Assembly: GCA_025201705.1 (NCBI GenBank)
Contig: MU616572.1
Coordinates: 1 to 64,000, forward strand
Direction: 5' to 3'
Length of the DNA: 64,000 bases
Source of the DNA: Dissophora ornata
Lineage: Eukaryota; Mortierellomycota; Mortierellomycetes; Mortierellales; Mortierellaceae
Below are positions 34,667-47,102 of the stretch, in pieces (positions within the stretch are counted from its first letter, which is position 1; every line of letters starts with the position of its first letter). The notes under the pieces are model-generated. The model saw only the letters and a program-made list of their open reading frames with translations, did no database searches and was not told the DNA's origin. The position numbers were made by a program, and so were the translations under genes.

Positions 34667-36717
34667 AAATCTGCGTGCATTCTTTTTCCTTTTCCTTCTT
34701 CAATCAGGGTTTCGGCAAAATCAGGCCCGCGAACTAAACTCTAATATGCCCGTCACTTCAATCTTTCAAAAAAAAACCCTGTTTGATAATCCCTCACAGG
34801 CTATTCATATGTCTAGATGTCTATTTCGATTAAGAATACGCGGAGCGCCTATTTCCCCAGGGTTTTTGTGGTCTTCTCTGGGTATTTGCCTCATCGCGAA
34901 TCCCGGGAATCACGATGAGGTATTTGCGATTCTCTACCACACAGATATTTCCTGCACAGCACAAGTTAGAAACCAAGGAAAGGATCGTCGTTCAATAAGA
35001 AGAAATGAGGGGTGCAAATAAAAAAAACGTTACGGCTGTTCTTTGTCCGGTGTAGCAGAATAAACAAACGGAATGAATCAACAACAACTGGTAGGCTGAA
35101 GTACTACTGTATATGGTCCACAATAATGCGAGTAAACAATTGTTACAGAATAATAGCCACAACAAAACAAAACAGTGGAGTAAAATTAAACCCGACATGA
35201 CCCTTTCAGCTGGTGGTTCGATTGCGCTAGGAGGTAGTTGTGCTGTAGTGCTGTTCCATTGAGAGACATAATGTACGTATATGCTGTAAGATGCGAGGAC
35301 TAGTCTGGCACTCTAACCTTGTCGATTGAGTCCCCGTCTGCCCGTCTGCGAGTTGCACCAAGAGAGGAAGTGTCCCGACGCCCAACCATCCAGTTGTTGC
35401 AGACATTTCCAAATCAAGATGCGGAAGTGGAGCTTAATCGTGTGTGGGTGGACAAATTCGACCAAATCTCGGCGCACTCTTTCCAGCAGATTTCACTCCC
35501 CGCTCGAAAAGAGAGTACGTCCTCCATTGTACTTATTATAAGCTTGAACCCCTTTAGGTTGCACGAGCGAAACCAGAGTAAAAAGAGAAAAAAAAAACGG
35601 CTCAGAGAAACAGGAGCGTGTATTCCGACCTCGTCTTGAACCGCCACCTTGCGCTGCAAAATAGTGCAGTACGAACCACGTCTTTTCTTTCATCATGACT
35701 AGCAACAAAAGAGCAATAAAAATTTAGGCATATGGGCGAAAAATATCCCAGAGTGGACATACATGAACAGACGACCAAAGGGACCAGACTGACAATTCAC
35801 GTATTGCCTGGTCCTTCTTATTCTCAATCAAATCCCCGGCGTTGTGAACACAAACTCAGCTAACAGAGCAGGACTAAGTATTGATTAGGAGTGTAGCGGA
35901 CATGACTTCAATCAACCTCAAGGGTGACCGTAAGCAGGCAGCGAAGACAAATAAAATTGGACAGGCGAGATACCATCTTTACGGCCATGATATAATCCTT
36001 GCATAAAGGGGACAAAGAGACAGAAGACGATTGAGAGTATGCCCAAAGTGGATTGGCCCATCCAAGGCAGGTGAGGGTGCGGGCAGAGCACCTGTATATT
36101 AACTCTAGCTATCGTTATCCGTCTAGACGCTCTCCACTCAGCCCATCTGGGACCAACACTGAGCAAGAGCTGGACTCTGGACAGCCTGTGGACTTTTTGA
36201 TGCTTCTGGCATTGAGAACGCATGAAGAAGAAGAAGAAGAGATGTGCAGACGACTGGAGAGCGATGAGAACTAGGAGCGGACCTTTTTCTGTGAGTGGGT
36301 GTCGTGTCAGCACTGCAAGCCGATGCTTGGAGCAACGGTGTGGGTGCGGATGATGTGGGTTTGGGGCGTGCCTGAAGAGTCGTCGTGGATTAATGCGGTT
36401 TGGACGGGTGCCGATTTGTCCACAGTGGTCCTCGTTTGAATGAGGTCTATTCAATGGTTCTAGAGGTCAGTTGGACAGAGCAGCAGCTATTATAGACTAT
36501 TTTATTATATTTGGTAGGAAGTTGTCCTCCCCCATCCCATTCATCGCTCACTCTCTCGTTTTGTTTATTTGTTTACAGACATACCCTGCGATGATAGGAT
36601 GCGATAGGAAATGTGGTCGTTTTACCCCTACGCTATTGAGTTTGACTGTAAGCAGCAGCCAGGGATAAACCGCGCGACGACTTGCTGCTGCCTGGCTCTG
36701 TTCTCCTTCTCGCTCCA

Positions 36718-36725
36718 TATAAAAG
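36718..36725 (+). promoter_or_regulatory. TATA box of PMA1
   Basis: TATAAAAG lies 199 nt before the PMA1 ATG, followed by a CT-rich block (about 36745-36875). A TATA box followed by a pyrimidine-rich stretch before the start codon is the typical layout for strongly expressed fungal genes. Confidence 0.6.
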
Positions 36726-36923
36726 AACACTCGCTCTCGACCCCCGCCCCAAGTTCCTCTCCTTTCTTCTCTTTTTATCCTTCCCACCTCTATTTCTCTC
36801 CTCTCCTTCTCCCCCTCACTCTTTCCCGTCCGATCATCCCTCCTCTCCTCCTCCCCCTCTCCCACCGTTGTAACTTGTTCTGAACAAGCAACCAAAAGAG
36901 AAAAAAAAACCCTCGAAGCAGCC

Positions 36924-39900
36924 ATGAGCGAAAAGATTGAGGGTAAGATTTTCTCCCTCGCCTGCAAAAATTTCCCTTCCATCATCGCTCAGCTGCTGTT
37001 CCACTCTATTCGCACACCTACCTCGCGTTCAGCATGCCTAGGACTGTCCAATAATCCCCTGCAAAGCTGTTCCTGAAATTGAGTTTTCTGCAACAAATAT
37101 ACACCCGAACACCCAGCCTTCTCCACTCGAATTTGAGGCGGCCCAGGCACCACACAAATGTTTAATTTTTATGCTCCGCATGCACCCTCTCGAATCGTGT
37201 GCTAATCGCCGTGACTGCAAATATTTCACTGGTCAATAGAAACCCACACCAAGGGTCAGCTCGAGGTCGAAGAGGCTGAGCATCACGAGCACAAGGACGA
37301 GATTTCGCCCGAGCTCGAGGTTCTCCTCCAGACCGACCCCAAGACGGGTCTGAGCTCTGCCGAGGCTGCTGAGCGTCTCATCCAGTTCGGTCCCAACGAA
37401 CTGGCTGAGGTCAAGCGCAACCCCTTTCTCAAGTTCTTGGGCTACTTCACTGGAGCCATTGCCTACTTGATCGAAGTTGCCTGCATCATCTCTGCCGTCG
37501 TCAAGGACTGGCTCGATTTCGGTATCATTGTGGCCCTGTTGCTCGTCAACGCTTGTATCGGTTTCATTGAAGAGTCCAAGGCTGAGTCTGCCTTGGATGC
37601 TCTCCGTCAGACTCTCGCCTTGAAGACTCGCTGCTGGCGCGATGGCCATTTGGTCGAGTTGGATGTCTCTGCTTTGGTTCCTGGTGATGTTATTGTCTTG
37701 CGTCTCGGTGATATCGTTCCTGCCGATGGTCGTCTTCTCGGAATTGGTGCTACCGGTGAGGCCACCGAGGGCGATCTCTTGATTGACCAGTCCGCTCTTA
37801 CTGGAGAGTCCCTTCCTGTCGCCAAGAACAAGGGCAAGACTGTCTACTCATCCTCCATCGTCAAGCAAGGCCAGCAGATGGCTGTCGTCACCAAGACTGG
37901 TGGCAACACCTTCATTGGTCGTGCTGCCAACTTGATCTCCATCACCACCGAGGAGGGTCACTTCCAGAAGGTCATCAACCGTATCGGAAACTTCTTGATT
38001 CTCATCACCGTTGTCCTAGTCTTGATCATCCTGATCTACCAGCTTGTTCATTTCCACGGCGCCCCTAACAAGAAGGGTGACTTCATAACTATTCTTGGCA
38101 AGGTCTTGGTCCTCACTGTCGCTGCTATCCCCGTCGGTTTGCCCACTGTCATGTCTGTCACCATGGCCGTCGGTGCCAAGCAGCTCGCTGCCAAGAAGGT
38201 CATTGTTAAGCGTTTGACCGCTGTCGAGGAGATGGCCTCTGTCTCTGTTCTCTGCTCTGACAAGACCGGAACTTTGACCTTGAATGAGTTGACCTTCGAT
38301 GAGCCCTACCTCGCGAATGACTACTCCTCGGATGACATTCTTTTGTATTCGTACCTTGCTGCCGAGGCTGGAGCCAATGATCCCATTGAATTTGCTGTCC
38401 GCACCGCCGCAGAGGAGCAGCTCGAGATTCTCAAGGGCCGCACCCACAAGCACGAGGTTCCTGGCTTCAAGGTCACCTCTTTCTTGCCTTTCAACCCCTC
38501 AACCAAGCTCACCCAGGCTACCATCACCAACCTCGAGACTAGCTCAACCTTCAAGGTCGCCAAGGGTGCTCCTCAGGTCATTATCCGCCTTGTTGGTGGT
38601 GATGATGATGCCGTCCGTGCCGTCAATGCTCTTGCTAAGCGTGGTCTCCGTGCCTTGGGTGTCGCTCGTACCGTCGAGGGCAACATGGACCAGTGGGAGT
38701 TGATTGGTATGATCTCCTTGATTGATCCTCCTCGCCCTGATTCTGCCGAGACTATCCGCCGCTGCAACCAAATGGGTGTTTCCGTCAAGATGATTACTGG
38801 TGATCAGTTGATTATTGCCAAGGAGGTCGCTCACCGTCTCGGTATGCAGCGTGTCATGTTGGATGCTGGTCACTTGGTCGACTCGGACAAGTCCGAGGAC
38901 GAGATCACCGAGCACGTTATCCGCGCTGATGGTTTTGCCCAGGTCATTCCCGAACACAAGTACCGTGTCGTCGAGTTGCTCCAGAAGAGGGGTATCCTCG
39001 TCGGTATGACTGGTGATGGTGTCAACGATGCCCCTGCTCTCAAGAAGGCCAACGTCGGTATTGCTGTCCATGGATGCACTGATGCTGCCCGTTCTGCTGC
39101 CGATATTGTCTTGCTTGCCCCTGGTTTGTCGACCATTGTCGACGGTTTGATGACATCTCGTGCCATTTTCCAGCGCATGCGTTCCTATGCCCTTTACCGT
39201 ATCACCTCGACCGTTCACTTCTTGATGTTCTTTTTCATCGTCGTCATGGCCTATGACTGGTCCCTCCCCGCTCACTTGCTTATCTTGATTTGCATCTTGA
39301 ACGACTTGGCCACCCTGGTTATTGCTGTCGACAACGCCCAGATCTCGATCCACCCCGATAAGTGGAGAATCGGCCAGTTGATCACCATGTCCATCATTCT
39401 CGGTTCCTGTCTCACAGCCTTGTCCTTTGCCCATTTCTTCACTTTCTGGAAGCACTTTGGATATGCGCCTGTTGACGACACTGCCCCCTATGATGATCGC
39501 AAGCTTGAGTCGATCATGTACCTCCACGTTTCGTCTGCTCCTCACTTCGTCATCTTCTCGACTCGTCTTACTGGCTACTTCTGGGAGAACCTGCCCTCGC
39601 CCATCTTTGCTGCTGTCATCATCGGCACTCAGATCATTGCTCTGTTGATGGTTATCTTCGGTGGTTTGACCCCCAAGGTTCCAGCTGGTCAGGCCATTGT
39701 TGTCCTGTTGATCTCGTTCATGTACTTCATCCTTCTCGATTTCGTCAAGGTCCAGATCTTCAAGCTCTGGTCCTTCGAGCTCACTGCCACCTTCGTGCCC
39801 ACCAGCGTCCGCCGCCACAAGCTCGCTGACCGCAAGGCCGCCAAGATCCAGCAGGAGCGTGTCTGGGGCAGCGTTGACAAGGTCCGCAAGATTGCCGTCA

Positions 39901-39986
39901 TGGCGGCCGTTGTCTCTTCTTTCCAGGAGAAGCCGCTGCATGCTGAGCACCATGCTGAGCACCATGCTGTTGAGGAAGTAAAGTAA
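36924..39986 (+). CDS. PMA1: Plasma-membrane H+-ATPase (P-type, P3A)
   Basis: Two exons, 36924-36942 (only six codons plus one base) and 37240-39986, give 921 residues. Signatures include TGES (about 194-197), the phosphorylated Asp in CSDKTGTLT (about 347), GDGVNDAPALKK and multiple transmembrane helices. The short C-terminal tail ends in His/Glu-rich AEHHAEHHAVEE. The enzyme pumps protons out at the plasma membrane, energising nutrient uptake. The tail is shorter and different from yeast Pma1, which ends in a known regulatory domain. The 297-bp first intron is longer than any other intron in the window. Codon use is very biased, as for a highly expressed gene, and it produces a spurious 473-codon antisense frame. 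Confidence 0.96.
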
Positions 39987-40808
39987 ACCAAGAGCAGCTG
40001 TACTATTGCCTTGGTTGTATCATTTCCCAGTATATTTTAATTAGATAATAAATGTTCGCACCATCCATAATACGATGTTACCAGAAGGTGGGATTATTTG
40101 TCGTTTGCAACTTTGCAGTTCACGACTGTGTTCAGGCCACGACTGTGTTCACTGTGTTCAGGTCGTCGCCGGATTCCGGCCTCTGCCTCTCGAGATAAGG
40201 CGCTATGCATGGCGTCTTTTTCTAATTGCACACATGCAAACTGCAGTTTTGTCAATTAGGGAGTGCACCAATCACGGCCCGAGAAAAGAGCCAAGAAAGA
40301 AAGCAAGACGCGCTGCCCCCCGCCCTTTTTTTTATGCCGCTGTGGTGCGGTGCTTCATACACACCCGATCGCTTCCATTGTTCTTGCACCAACTTCCGTC
40401 AATCCCACCTTCATTCATTTACAGTTCATTTCTTTTCATCACTCCGTTGGCCTGTGTGCCTGTATCGGTGTATATCTTCCGGTCCCCGGCCGCCCGCTTC
40501 TCCTCCTGCAACCCACCCTTCTTTTTTTCTTACCGCCTGGTGCTCCCTTCCCCTGCCTTACCGGTCACTCACTTCACCCATTCATTTTGTATCAACATTT
40601 GCACTTGTACATATCATTTTAACATTCACCAACAACCACAACAACCACGGGGAAACCGTTTAATCACCCATCCACGCCGATTCTCGATTCTACTCGCCGC
40701 AATCTGCACCAACACGGAGAAGTACGCACCCCTGTTTCTTTTTTCCGTCCTGTTCATGTTTACATCAAGTGAGCTGGGAAACTCATATTCATCTAGACGC
40801 GATAGGTC
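39987..40808. other. Intergenic between PMA1 and SSK1-like gene
   Basis: This is 822 bp including a near-tandem CACGACTGTGTTCA repeat (40121-40163) and a CT-rich half before the next gene. It contains the PMA1 3' UTR and the next promoter. The upstream frames lack protein-like content. Confidence 0.5.
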
Positions 40809-43800
40809 ATGGTCAAGGAGCTACCCCCGGTGCTTGAGAGCACGAGTCAACTAAACGGGTCCCCTTCTCCATTCATTCCAGACAAGGATGGCAATAACAA
40901 TAGCAATATCAATATCAATACCTCCTCCTCCTTCGTTTCGCCAACAAATATCGCCTCAATCCCACTCGAGACATCCTCACCGCAAGAACAAGTGAATTTG
41001 GAACAGGAAACATCGGCTCCAGATAGCACCGCGAGCAGCCCTCAGCAAACGACACGCAAAAAAGGTGGCAAAGTCCGCTTCAAAGTCCAAAACAGACCAG
41101 CGCAGCTAATCAGGAATCTCCATGCCAGCTACTTCAACAGGCATTCGCCAGAGCCCTCGCTCTCAGAATCTGCAGACTCCGCCGTCGCAAAGGCTGTGCA
41201 TTCCATACGCAGCAACGTCTTCGCATTCGGTGCCATGGTCTCTGTTGTCGGCTGTGCCATTCTACTCGGGCAAGGACGTGCAGGATATGGCTGGCATGGC
41301 GCTGGACACTTTAGGTTCATTACTCAGGCTGGTTATCATGGCCTCTTTGCGGCGGCGTGCTCCTGGCAGTGGCTCAGACTCAACAGCATAGAAGCCCAGG
41401 ACAGGAGTATCCGGGAGGACCAGACTACTTGCGATGGTGACGGCCCACTCAGCGACCCAGGAGTAGCTGAACCGGCCCATGACATGGATCTACCAGCCGC
41501 AGAAAACATCGACGAGGCGCGTTTAGAATCCTCAGCTATCCCTCCGCCGGTGGGCTCGACCTCGGCAGCAACTTCACTGTCATACTGGATTTTAGGCTAT
41601 GGTATCTTGGGGCTCTTTGGGTTTAATCCAGCGTTGTCAGCCCATGCCTGGAGTTCAAATCTTTGGAGCCCTGTCTTTATTCTTGCTAGTTTATCGCCCT
41701 TGATGATGGGGCCCATCCTGATTGGATTGGATAAAATATCGATGGCTCTCTCCAAGGATGATGCGCGCCATGCCATCGAGATGGATGAGCTACATGAGCA
41801 CCACGAAATCTTGCTAGAGGCTCTCAGGGAGGACGATGCTTTAAAAAAAAACCTTTTGCTGGAGACAGTTGGCAAAGAAGTAACGGATGCAGCAACTCTA
41901 GCCATCGAGACCCTGCGCCAAATGACGCCTGACAGCCTATTCCCACCCAGTATATCTCACGAACAGCTAAGCCCATGCACTCTGCCAATACCAATTACCA
42001 GTATCCTTGGTCTATTTACGACTATGCGCCATCTGCAGTACATCGCCAGGAATATGCAGCGTCTCTCACGGGTCATGTTCACGGAATACGTTCAGGGCAT
42101 CGTTGAAAAGAATTCGCCTCATTACCACCACCGAGGAGAGAGCAAGTTCGATGTCGGGGAGTTTGTCCAGAGTCTCGGCGATCTTGTCTCTGCGGATGCG
42201 TCGTTAAAGGATGTGGAGTTCGTCATCTATCACTCTGAGTACGCTCTGGCCCATTCGTCCATCAAGGGGACCGAAGAGAGTTGGAGGCATGCCCTGATCA
42301 ACGTGAGCTAGCCTTGCATTTCAAAATACGTACTCGGGTCATGATGTGCCCTTCATGGTTTCCAGACACTCACAGACTGTGTTGATTTCGTCTCTTAGCT
42401 AATCAAGAGTATCATCGATTGCGCCAAGGCCGGGTCTACCGTAGAACTCTGCCTGGCATTGTTCGAGAATCCCCGACCCGACGGTGAAAAAAAAAGAGTG
42501 ATGGTCAGTTTCGAGATCAGTTATTATCCCAACCCAACCTCCGCCTCGACAGAAGATGATCTCGCTAAGCTTAACGCTCTCCTGGCCTCCAAGCTTGTCA
42601 GGGCCATGGGGGGCTCTCTGGAGATCGAGCAATTGGAGCGGCAGGGCAAGAAGTTTATTGTCTCGATCGAAGTTGAGCTAAGCCAAACGCCTCAAGAGGA
42701 AAAGACTGGAAATCTCAAACATCTCGACGATCAGCAGCGGTCCATCCATCCCTTAGAGCCAGCAACCAAGTCCGAAGACGGGACCCGGTCGGCGGCGTCC
42801 CAGGATCAACTCCAGCGGCTGGAAAACATGCAAACAACACACCCACTTCATGGCTCCCAACAGTTCTTTCAGCAGCATGCCAAAAGTCCCCTGTCGTTAT
42901 CATCCTCACCCCCTCCTCCGTCTCCTCAGCCTCGACGCGCCGGTAGCGGCAGTGGCACTGGCTCAGGAATCTCTGCAGAGCCTACGATTCCGGATCTTGT
43001 TCGGTTCCGCCGCAAACTGACCGGAATCAAGGTGACATTGTTTGCAAGAGAGCACTCGGCTTTCGCTACCCACCTCATAGGATATTTGAAGGCATGGGGC
43101 ATCGCTGTGACAAAGGAGACTATCGGGGGCATCGACGGAGCTTCGGGAGAGACTGAAGCAGGAGATGCTGTTGTCGTAGACGAACCTCAGACTCCAGGCG
43201 GCGCAAAGCGTACAGGCTCGTCGTCGTCGCTGAACGCAAAGCACGATGGTTTCCAAGGCAAACCAGAGTCTCCCTCGCCAACCACAAAGGCGTTGTCTCC
43301 AGCCTTTGTCATGATTGACGATGACGTCAAAGCTCTTCGCCAGCAGATCATTAAACTGCAATCTACGCCACCACCGGCTAAGCGACCGACCCATCGACGA
43401 CACAAGTCTGTTACTTCAATTCAGCACACTAGCATTATCTATTTCACAAGCTTACCGACGTTTAAAGAGTCCAGGGATGCCATTTTGTCCATATTGGGCC
43501 CGCAGATGCCAGGCTTAAACTACAGCATTGCAAACACACTCACCGGTGGCACTTTGGGACACGCGCCTCTAGGGCCCCTTCCCTATATTTTGGTCCTTCC
43601 CAAGCCTGCAGGTCCCCGACGCGTGCTGACAGCAATGCATACAGCAATCAATGCGCCAGTTCTGGATCAACCGTACAGCCCCATCGCCACTGCTCCAACC
43701 CCACCCGCGCCCGCGATCCGCCACTTTAGCGACGAAATAAACCCGTTGGACCGAGATCAGATTGTTTACGATCCCATCTTAAACCAAGCGTTCGCTCGAA

Positions 43801-46058
43801 CGACTTCCCACTCATCCCAGAGCTCCCCTGGCGGCGTCAGTCCAAACGGCAGTCTACCAAGGGAACAGCGACAAAGACATGATATGATGCGCCAGTTGAT
43901 CGATGCTGGAGGCAATGTCGGAGCGATCGCCTATCCCTTTGACAATTCCGCCACCGACATATTGTCACCGGATACTCCAGGATCGTTGCAATTGGTTGGG
44001 CTCACCACAGGAGTCATCGTGCCTGGGATCGCCGGTCAGCCAGCTGGCATCCAGTTTGATCCTACAGCTAGGTCTACGGGGACTTTTTTCCCGTCTCTGC
44101 CCGGACCTAGCACTCGGCGAGTTTCCAACGGTGCTGGCCGTCGCTCTAGCCACTCGCTCTCGAGTAACGAAGGAGGAACTGTTGTCGTCCAACCGAGCAT
44201 TAGCACTAGTAATCTTCAGCCATTTTCACAACGATCAACCGAAGGTAGTAGTAACCCTCCTACTGGGTTTATCAGGCTGAATGGCGGCCAGCCCCTACGG
44301 CCAGGAGCAGGGCGTTTGCCTCTGGGTACCCAACCACCCATCACTCAATCGAGCGGTCTTTTATTCTCGCCACCCACCCTGCGACACTCTGGCATTTCTT
44401 CGCCTCTGCCTCAGCGACCAGAGCCAGCGGCGATGCGCAATGGCAGTGGTGGCGGTGGATCAATGAGCAATATGAGCATAGACAGTCCCAAGTCGACACA
44501 TCCAGTACTTCCTCATGGAACGATCCCTTCCCCTTCGCCCTTGCCAACTTCAACAGGTGCTCTGGCTCGTACGGGTCCTGGCACTCCGGGAATAGGCCCT
44601 ATGCATGCCGTATCTCCACCTCCCCTTGAGACTGCACCAATTCGTCCACGTGCACCCCCAGTCAAGAAAGGCAAAGATACCAAAGCCGCGACACCCTCAC
44701 AAGTTAAGAGCGGTGTTGTTGAGCGAGTCAGCCCTCTCGTAAATGTGCTCATCGTCGAAGGTATTTACCCGCGCCCAGTTTGCGTCTGCGCGTATGTTGC
44801 AGTTTACTGCATAATGCCTAACCCTTTTTGCATGCCTTTCTCCCCATTTGTCTGTAAACGCATAGATAACGACATTAACCAAAAGATTCTGGCCAAGTTT
44901 ATGCGCAAGTGCAAGATCAGATACGACCTTGCCTGCAATGGCAGAGAGGCCGTGGACAAGTGGAAAGTCGGAGGGTTCCATTTGGTTCTAGTAAGTCCTT
45001 TAAACTGTCTGCAAAAACATTGGGATAGCAGGACAGGCTAAAATTCAGATCTCTAAGCGTGTTGTAATCCTGTTTGTTCGTAGATGGATATACAAATGCC
45101 AGTCATGGACGGTATTGAGGCTACTCGCGAGATTCGTCGGTTAGAAAAGGCTCAAAGGATTGGTGTCTTCCCCACGAACAAACCTAACTCCGTAGGCAAT
45201 TCGATGCAATCTGCCCTTTCACCAAGCTCTGCTTCGTCTTCATCACCTTCCAGCTCCGTGCCATCTAGCACTCCTGCCTCGCCCTTTCGCTCACCTGTGA
45301 TTATCGTGGCATTGACAGCCACCGCAGAGAGCGAGGATCTGAGAAGGACGGCCCTATTGGCGGGATGCAACGACTACATCATCAAGCCTGTCCAGCTGCC
45401 CTGGTTGGAGCGCAAGATTGTTGACTGGGGCTGTATGCAGGCGCTGATCGATGTCGATGCGTGGAAGGAATGGAAGCGGGACCAGGAAGCAGTCAGCCCG
45501 GGAAACCCCAGCGGTGGGGCAGGCGCCCCTTCGCTGGCGTTGAAAAAGTCGCTGGCCAGTACTGGCGCCAACCTGAAACGACCGTCGCTTAGTGCCAGGT
45601 CGATTAAGGGTAGCAAGGCGGCTGCTACCAAGAACGCAGAGGCTACTGGAGACGCAGACAAGAAGTCCGAATCAACGGCGGAATCAGACCAGCATTCGGT
45701 ATCACCAGGAGCAGAGAGTGCTGTGCCAGGCACGGAGACTACACCAGTGGTGACTTCAACAAATTCTATCTCGCAGCCTGAACCGGCACCAGCTCCAATT
45801 ATTCCCGCAACCACTCCAGCTCCGACTATTCCCGCAACTACTCCAGCTCCACTGTCGTCGTCGTTGCCCAACGATGCCAAGCACCTAGCTACCTTACCAA
45901 TGATCGCAGATGTAAATCGGCGGCAGAATTCCACCGGCACGGACACTGCGCCCAACATGGCCCCAAGCGAAGCCCCCACCCTGGCTAAGGAGCACACGGT
46001 GTTGTCGACAAAGTCTGTTTCTACAACGGTGTCTCCTGCGCCTGCAGAAGACAAGTGA
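40809..46058 (+). CDS. SSK1: Ssk1/SskA-type response regulator with N-terminal membrane region
   Basis: Four exons, 40809-42302, 42399-44760, 44866-44990 and 45084-46058, give 1651 residues. The receiver (about 1278-1440) has the acidic pair in VEDNDIN, phospho-acceptor Asp1329 in LMDIQMPVMDG and Lys1428 in IIKPVQ, with a Ser-rich insert of about 45 residues before ALTAT, as is usual in Ssk1 proteins. Upstream, about 320-560 resembles a degenerate histidine-kinase core (YIARNMQRLSR, GGSLEIEQL), a feature known in SskA proteins. A Pro/Ser-rich disordered region follows. Unusually, residues about 137-307 hold three or four hydrophobic segments (AFGAMVSVVGCAILL, YWILGYGILGLFG, SPVFILASLSPLMMGPILIG). 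Ssk1 passes osmotic and oxidative phosphorelay signals to the Hog1/Sty1 MAPK cascade. Confidence 0.85.
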
Positions 46059-47102
46059 AGCTGTCCATAGCCATTCTATTAAAATGATGCTCTTCAATAT
46101 AGTCACAATCAGGGAGGAAATCATCCGTAGTAATGTATAAATGTAGGTAAAGCGGCGAAGGATGTGGAAAGAGTGCCAAAACAAAAACTGACAGGCAGTT
46201 CCTTAGTCTATTTTTTTTGGACATGGTTAAAGTCTCTCTCTCCAATTGTTGCGGAGGTTGGTTATTTTCGGGATGGCAGACCTCAAAATCTATCAGCAGA
46301 TGTTTCGAGACCTGACTGGATACGAAGTTGCATAAACCGAAATGAAGGACGTCCCTTCCCTGAGGCAACTCATGTTGACGGATAGCGCTGACAAGACAAT
46401 TGCGATAGCATGGCGTGGGGTTTCAGAAAATGTGACTGGATGATTAGAGCTTCAGAGTTGGATGAAACGTTCTCAGCAGAGCTAGCCGACATGCTCTTAA
46501 CTTCCATTGAGGGCGCAGGAAAGAGTAAGCTTTAGTTGCTGTGTTAGAACATTACAAAGGCGATTAACGAGTTCCTGAGGACAAAGACAGCCGATCTGCA
46601 GTTCCAAGGCGACCGCCTCGACTTCTTGGTCCATCAAATGAGTGGTGTGAGACTTTCAGCCTTTGAGCGGCTTCAGGATTTGAAAGACGACAGTCAGCCT
46701 AGCAATCCGTCCGCGGCCAGTATGGATTGACTGACGCAGATCTTTAAGCCAGTCGTCAGTCAAGTCCTGGTGGCGGCGTCATCGACTGCAGCTAGATAAA
46801 CTTGTCTGGGGTAACGGCTATAGATACAGATAGCCGGGGGGTTGACCCTTCGCATACTTCCGTGGCCCTGGTTACGGACACCATGGAATGAATAACAGAT
46901 CTATGGGGTCTTTACTTTCGTTCCCAAAGACTGGGTATAAAAACAAGAGTGACAAAAGAACTTGGTTACTTTTATTCTATGATGTACACTGGATATAGAT
47001 TACGTAGACGATGCTGGAGGTTGTATGTTTGTAATATGATTAATGCAAAATGCTGATTAGAGGGGAAGTGTATGTGAGATTTTTTGAATCTTCCAAAATC
47101 AT
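46059..47102. other. Intergenic between SSK1-like and PCK1
   Basis: This is 1044 bp between two genes whose 3' ends face each other. It carries a possible decayed exon set at 46410-46730 (separate entry) and AT-rich ends fitting two 3' UTRs. Confidence 0.45.
46410..46730 (+). pseudogene. Possible gene remnant or small unrecognised gene
   Basis: An ATG at 46410 opens a 41-codon frame (MAWGFRKCDWMIRASELDE...) that stops at 46535. A second frame of about 58 codons (ending VHQMSGVRLSAFERLQDL... and TGA at 46728) follows 35 bases later. Both read like ordinary globular coding sequence. They could be two exons separated by an unusually short intron (35 bases, GTAAGC...CAAAG, shorter than any other here), or a decayed gene. 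No family was recognised. Confidence is low. Confidence 0.25.

Larger units (their letters stand above)
30871..36923. other. 6 kb gene desert upstream of PMA1
   Basis: No supported gene. Open frames up to about 190 codons occur, but none shows a domain, intron-consistent extension or composition bias that I can defend. The region holds a strong inverted repeat at 34638-34666, T runs near 31132 and 31424, and the PMA1 promoter at its end. Segments around 33150-33345 and 31600-31950 read as moderately protein-like but broken frames. Confidence 0.5.

Noticed and set aside
34446..35021. 191-codon plus-strand frame in the gene desert
   Set aside because: No domain, Cys- and Ser-scattered composition, overlaps the inverted repeat, and no intron-consistent extension.
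38544..39965. 473-codon open frame on the minus strand opposite PMA1
   Set aside because: It is a shadow of the strongly biased codon use of PMA1. It has no domain, and its composition follows the complement of the H+-ATPase frame.
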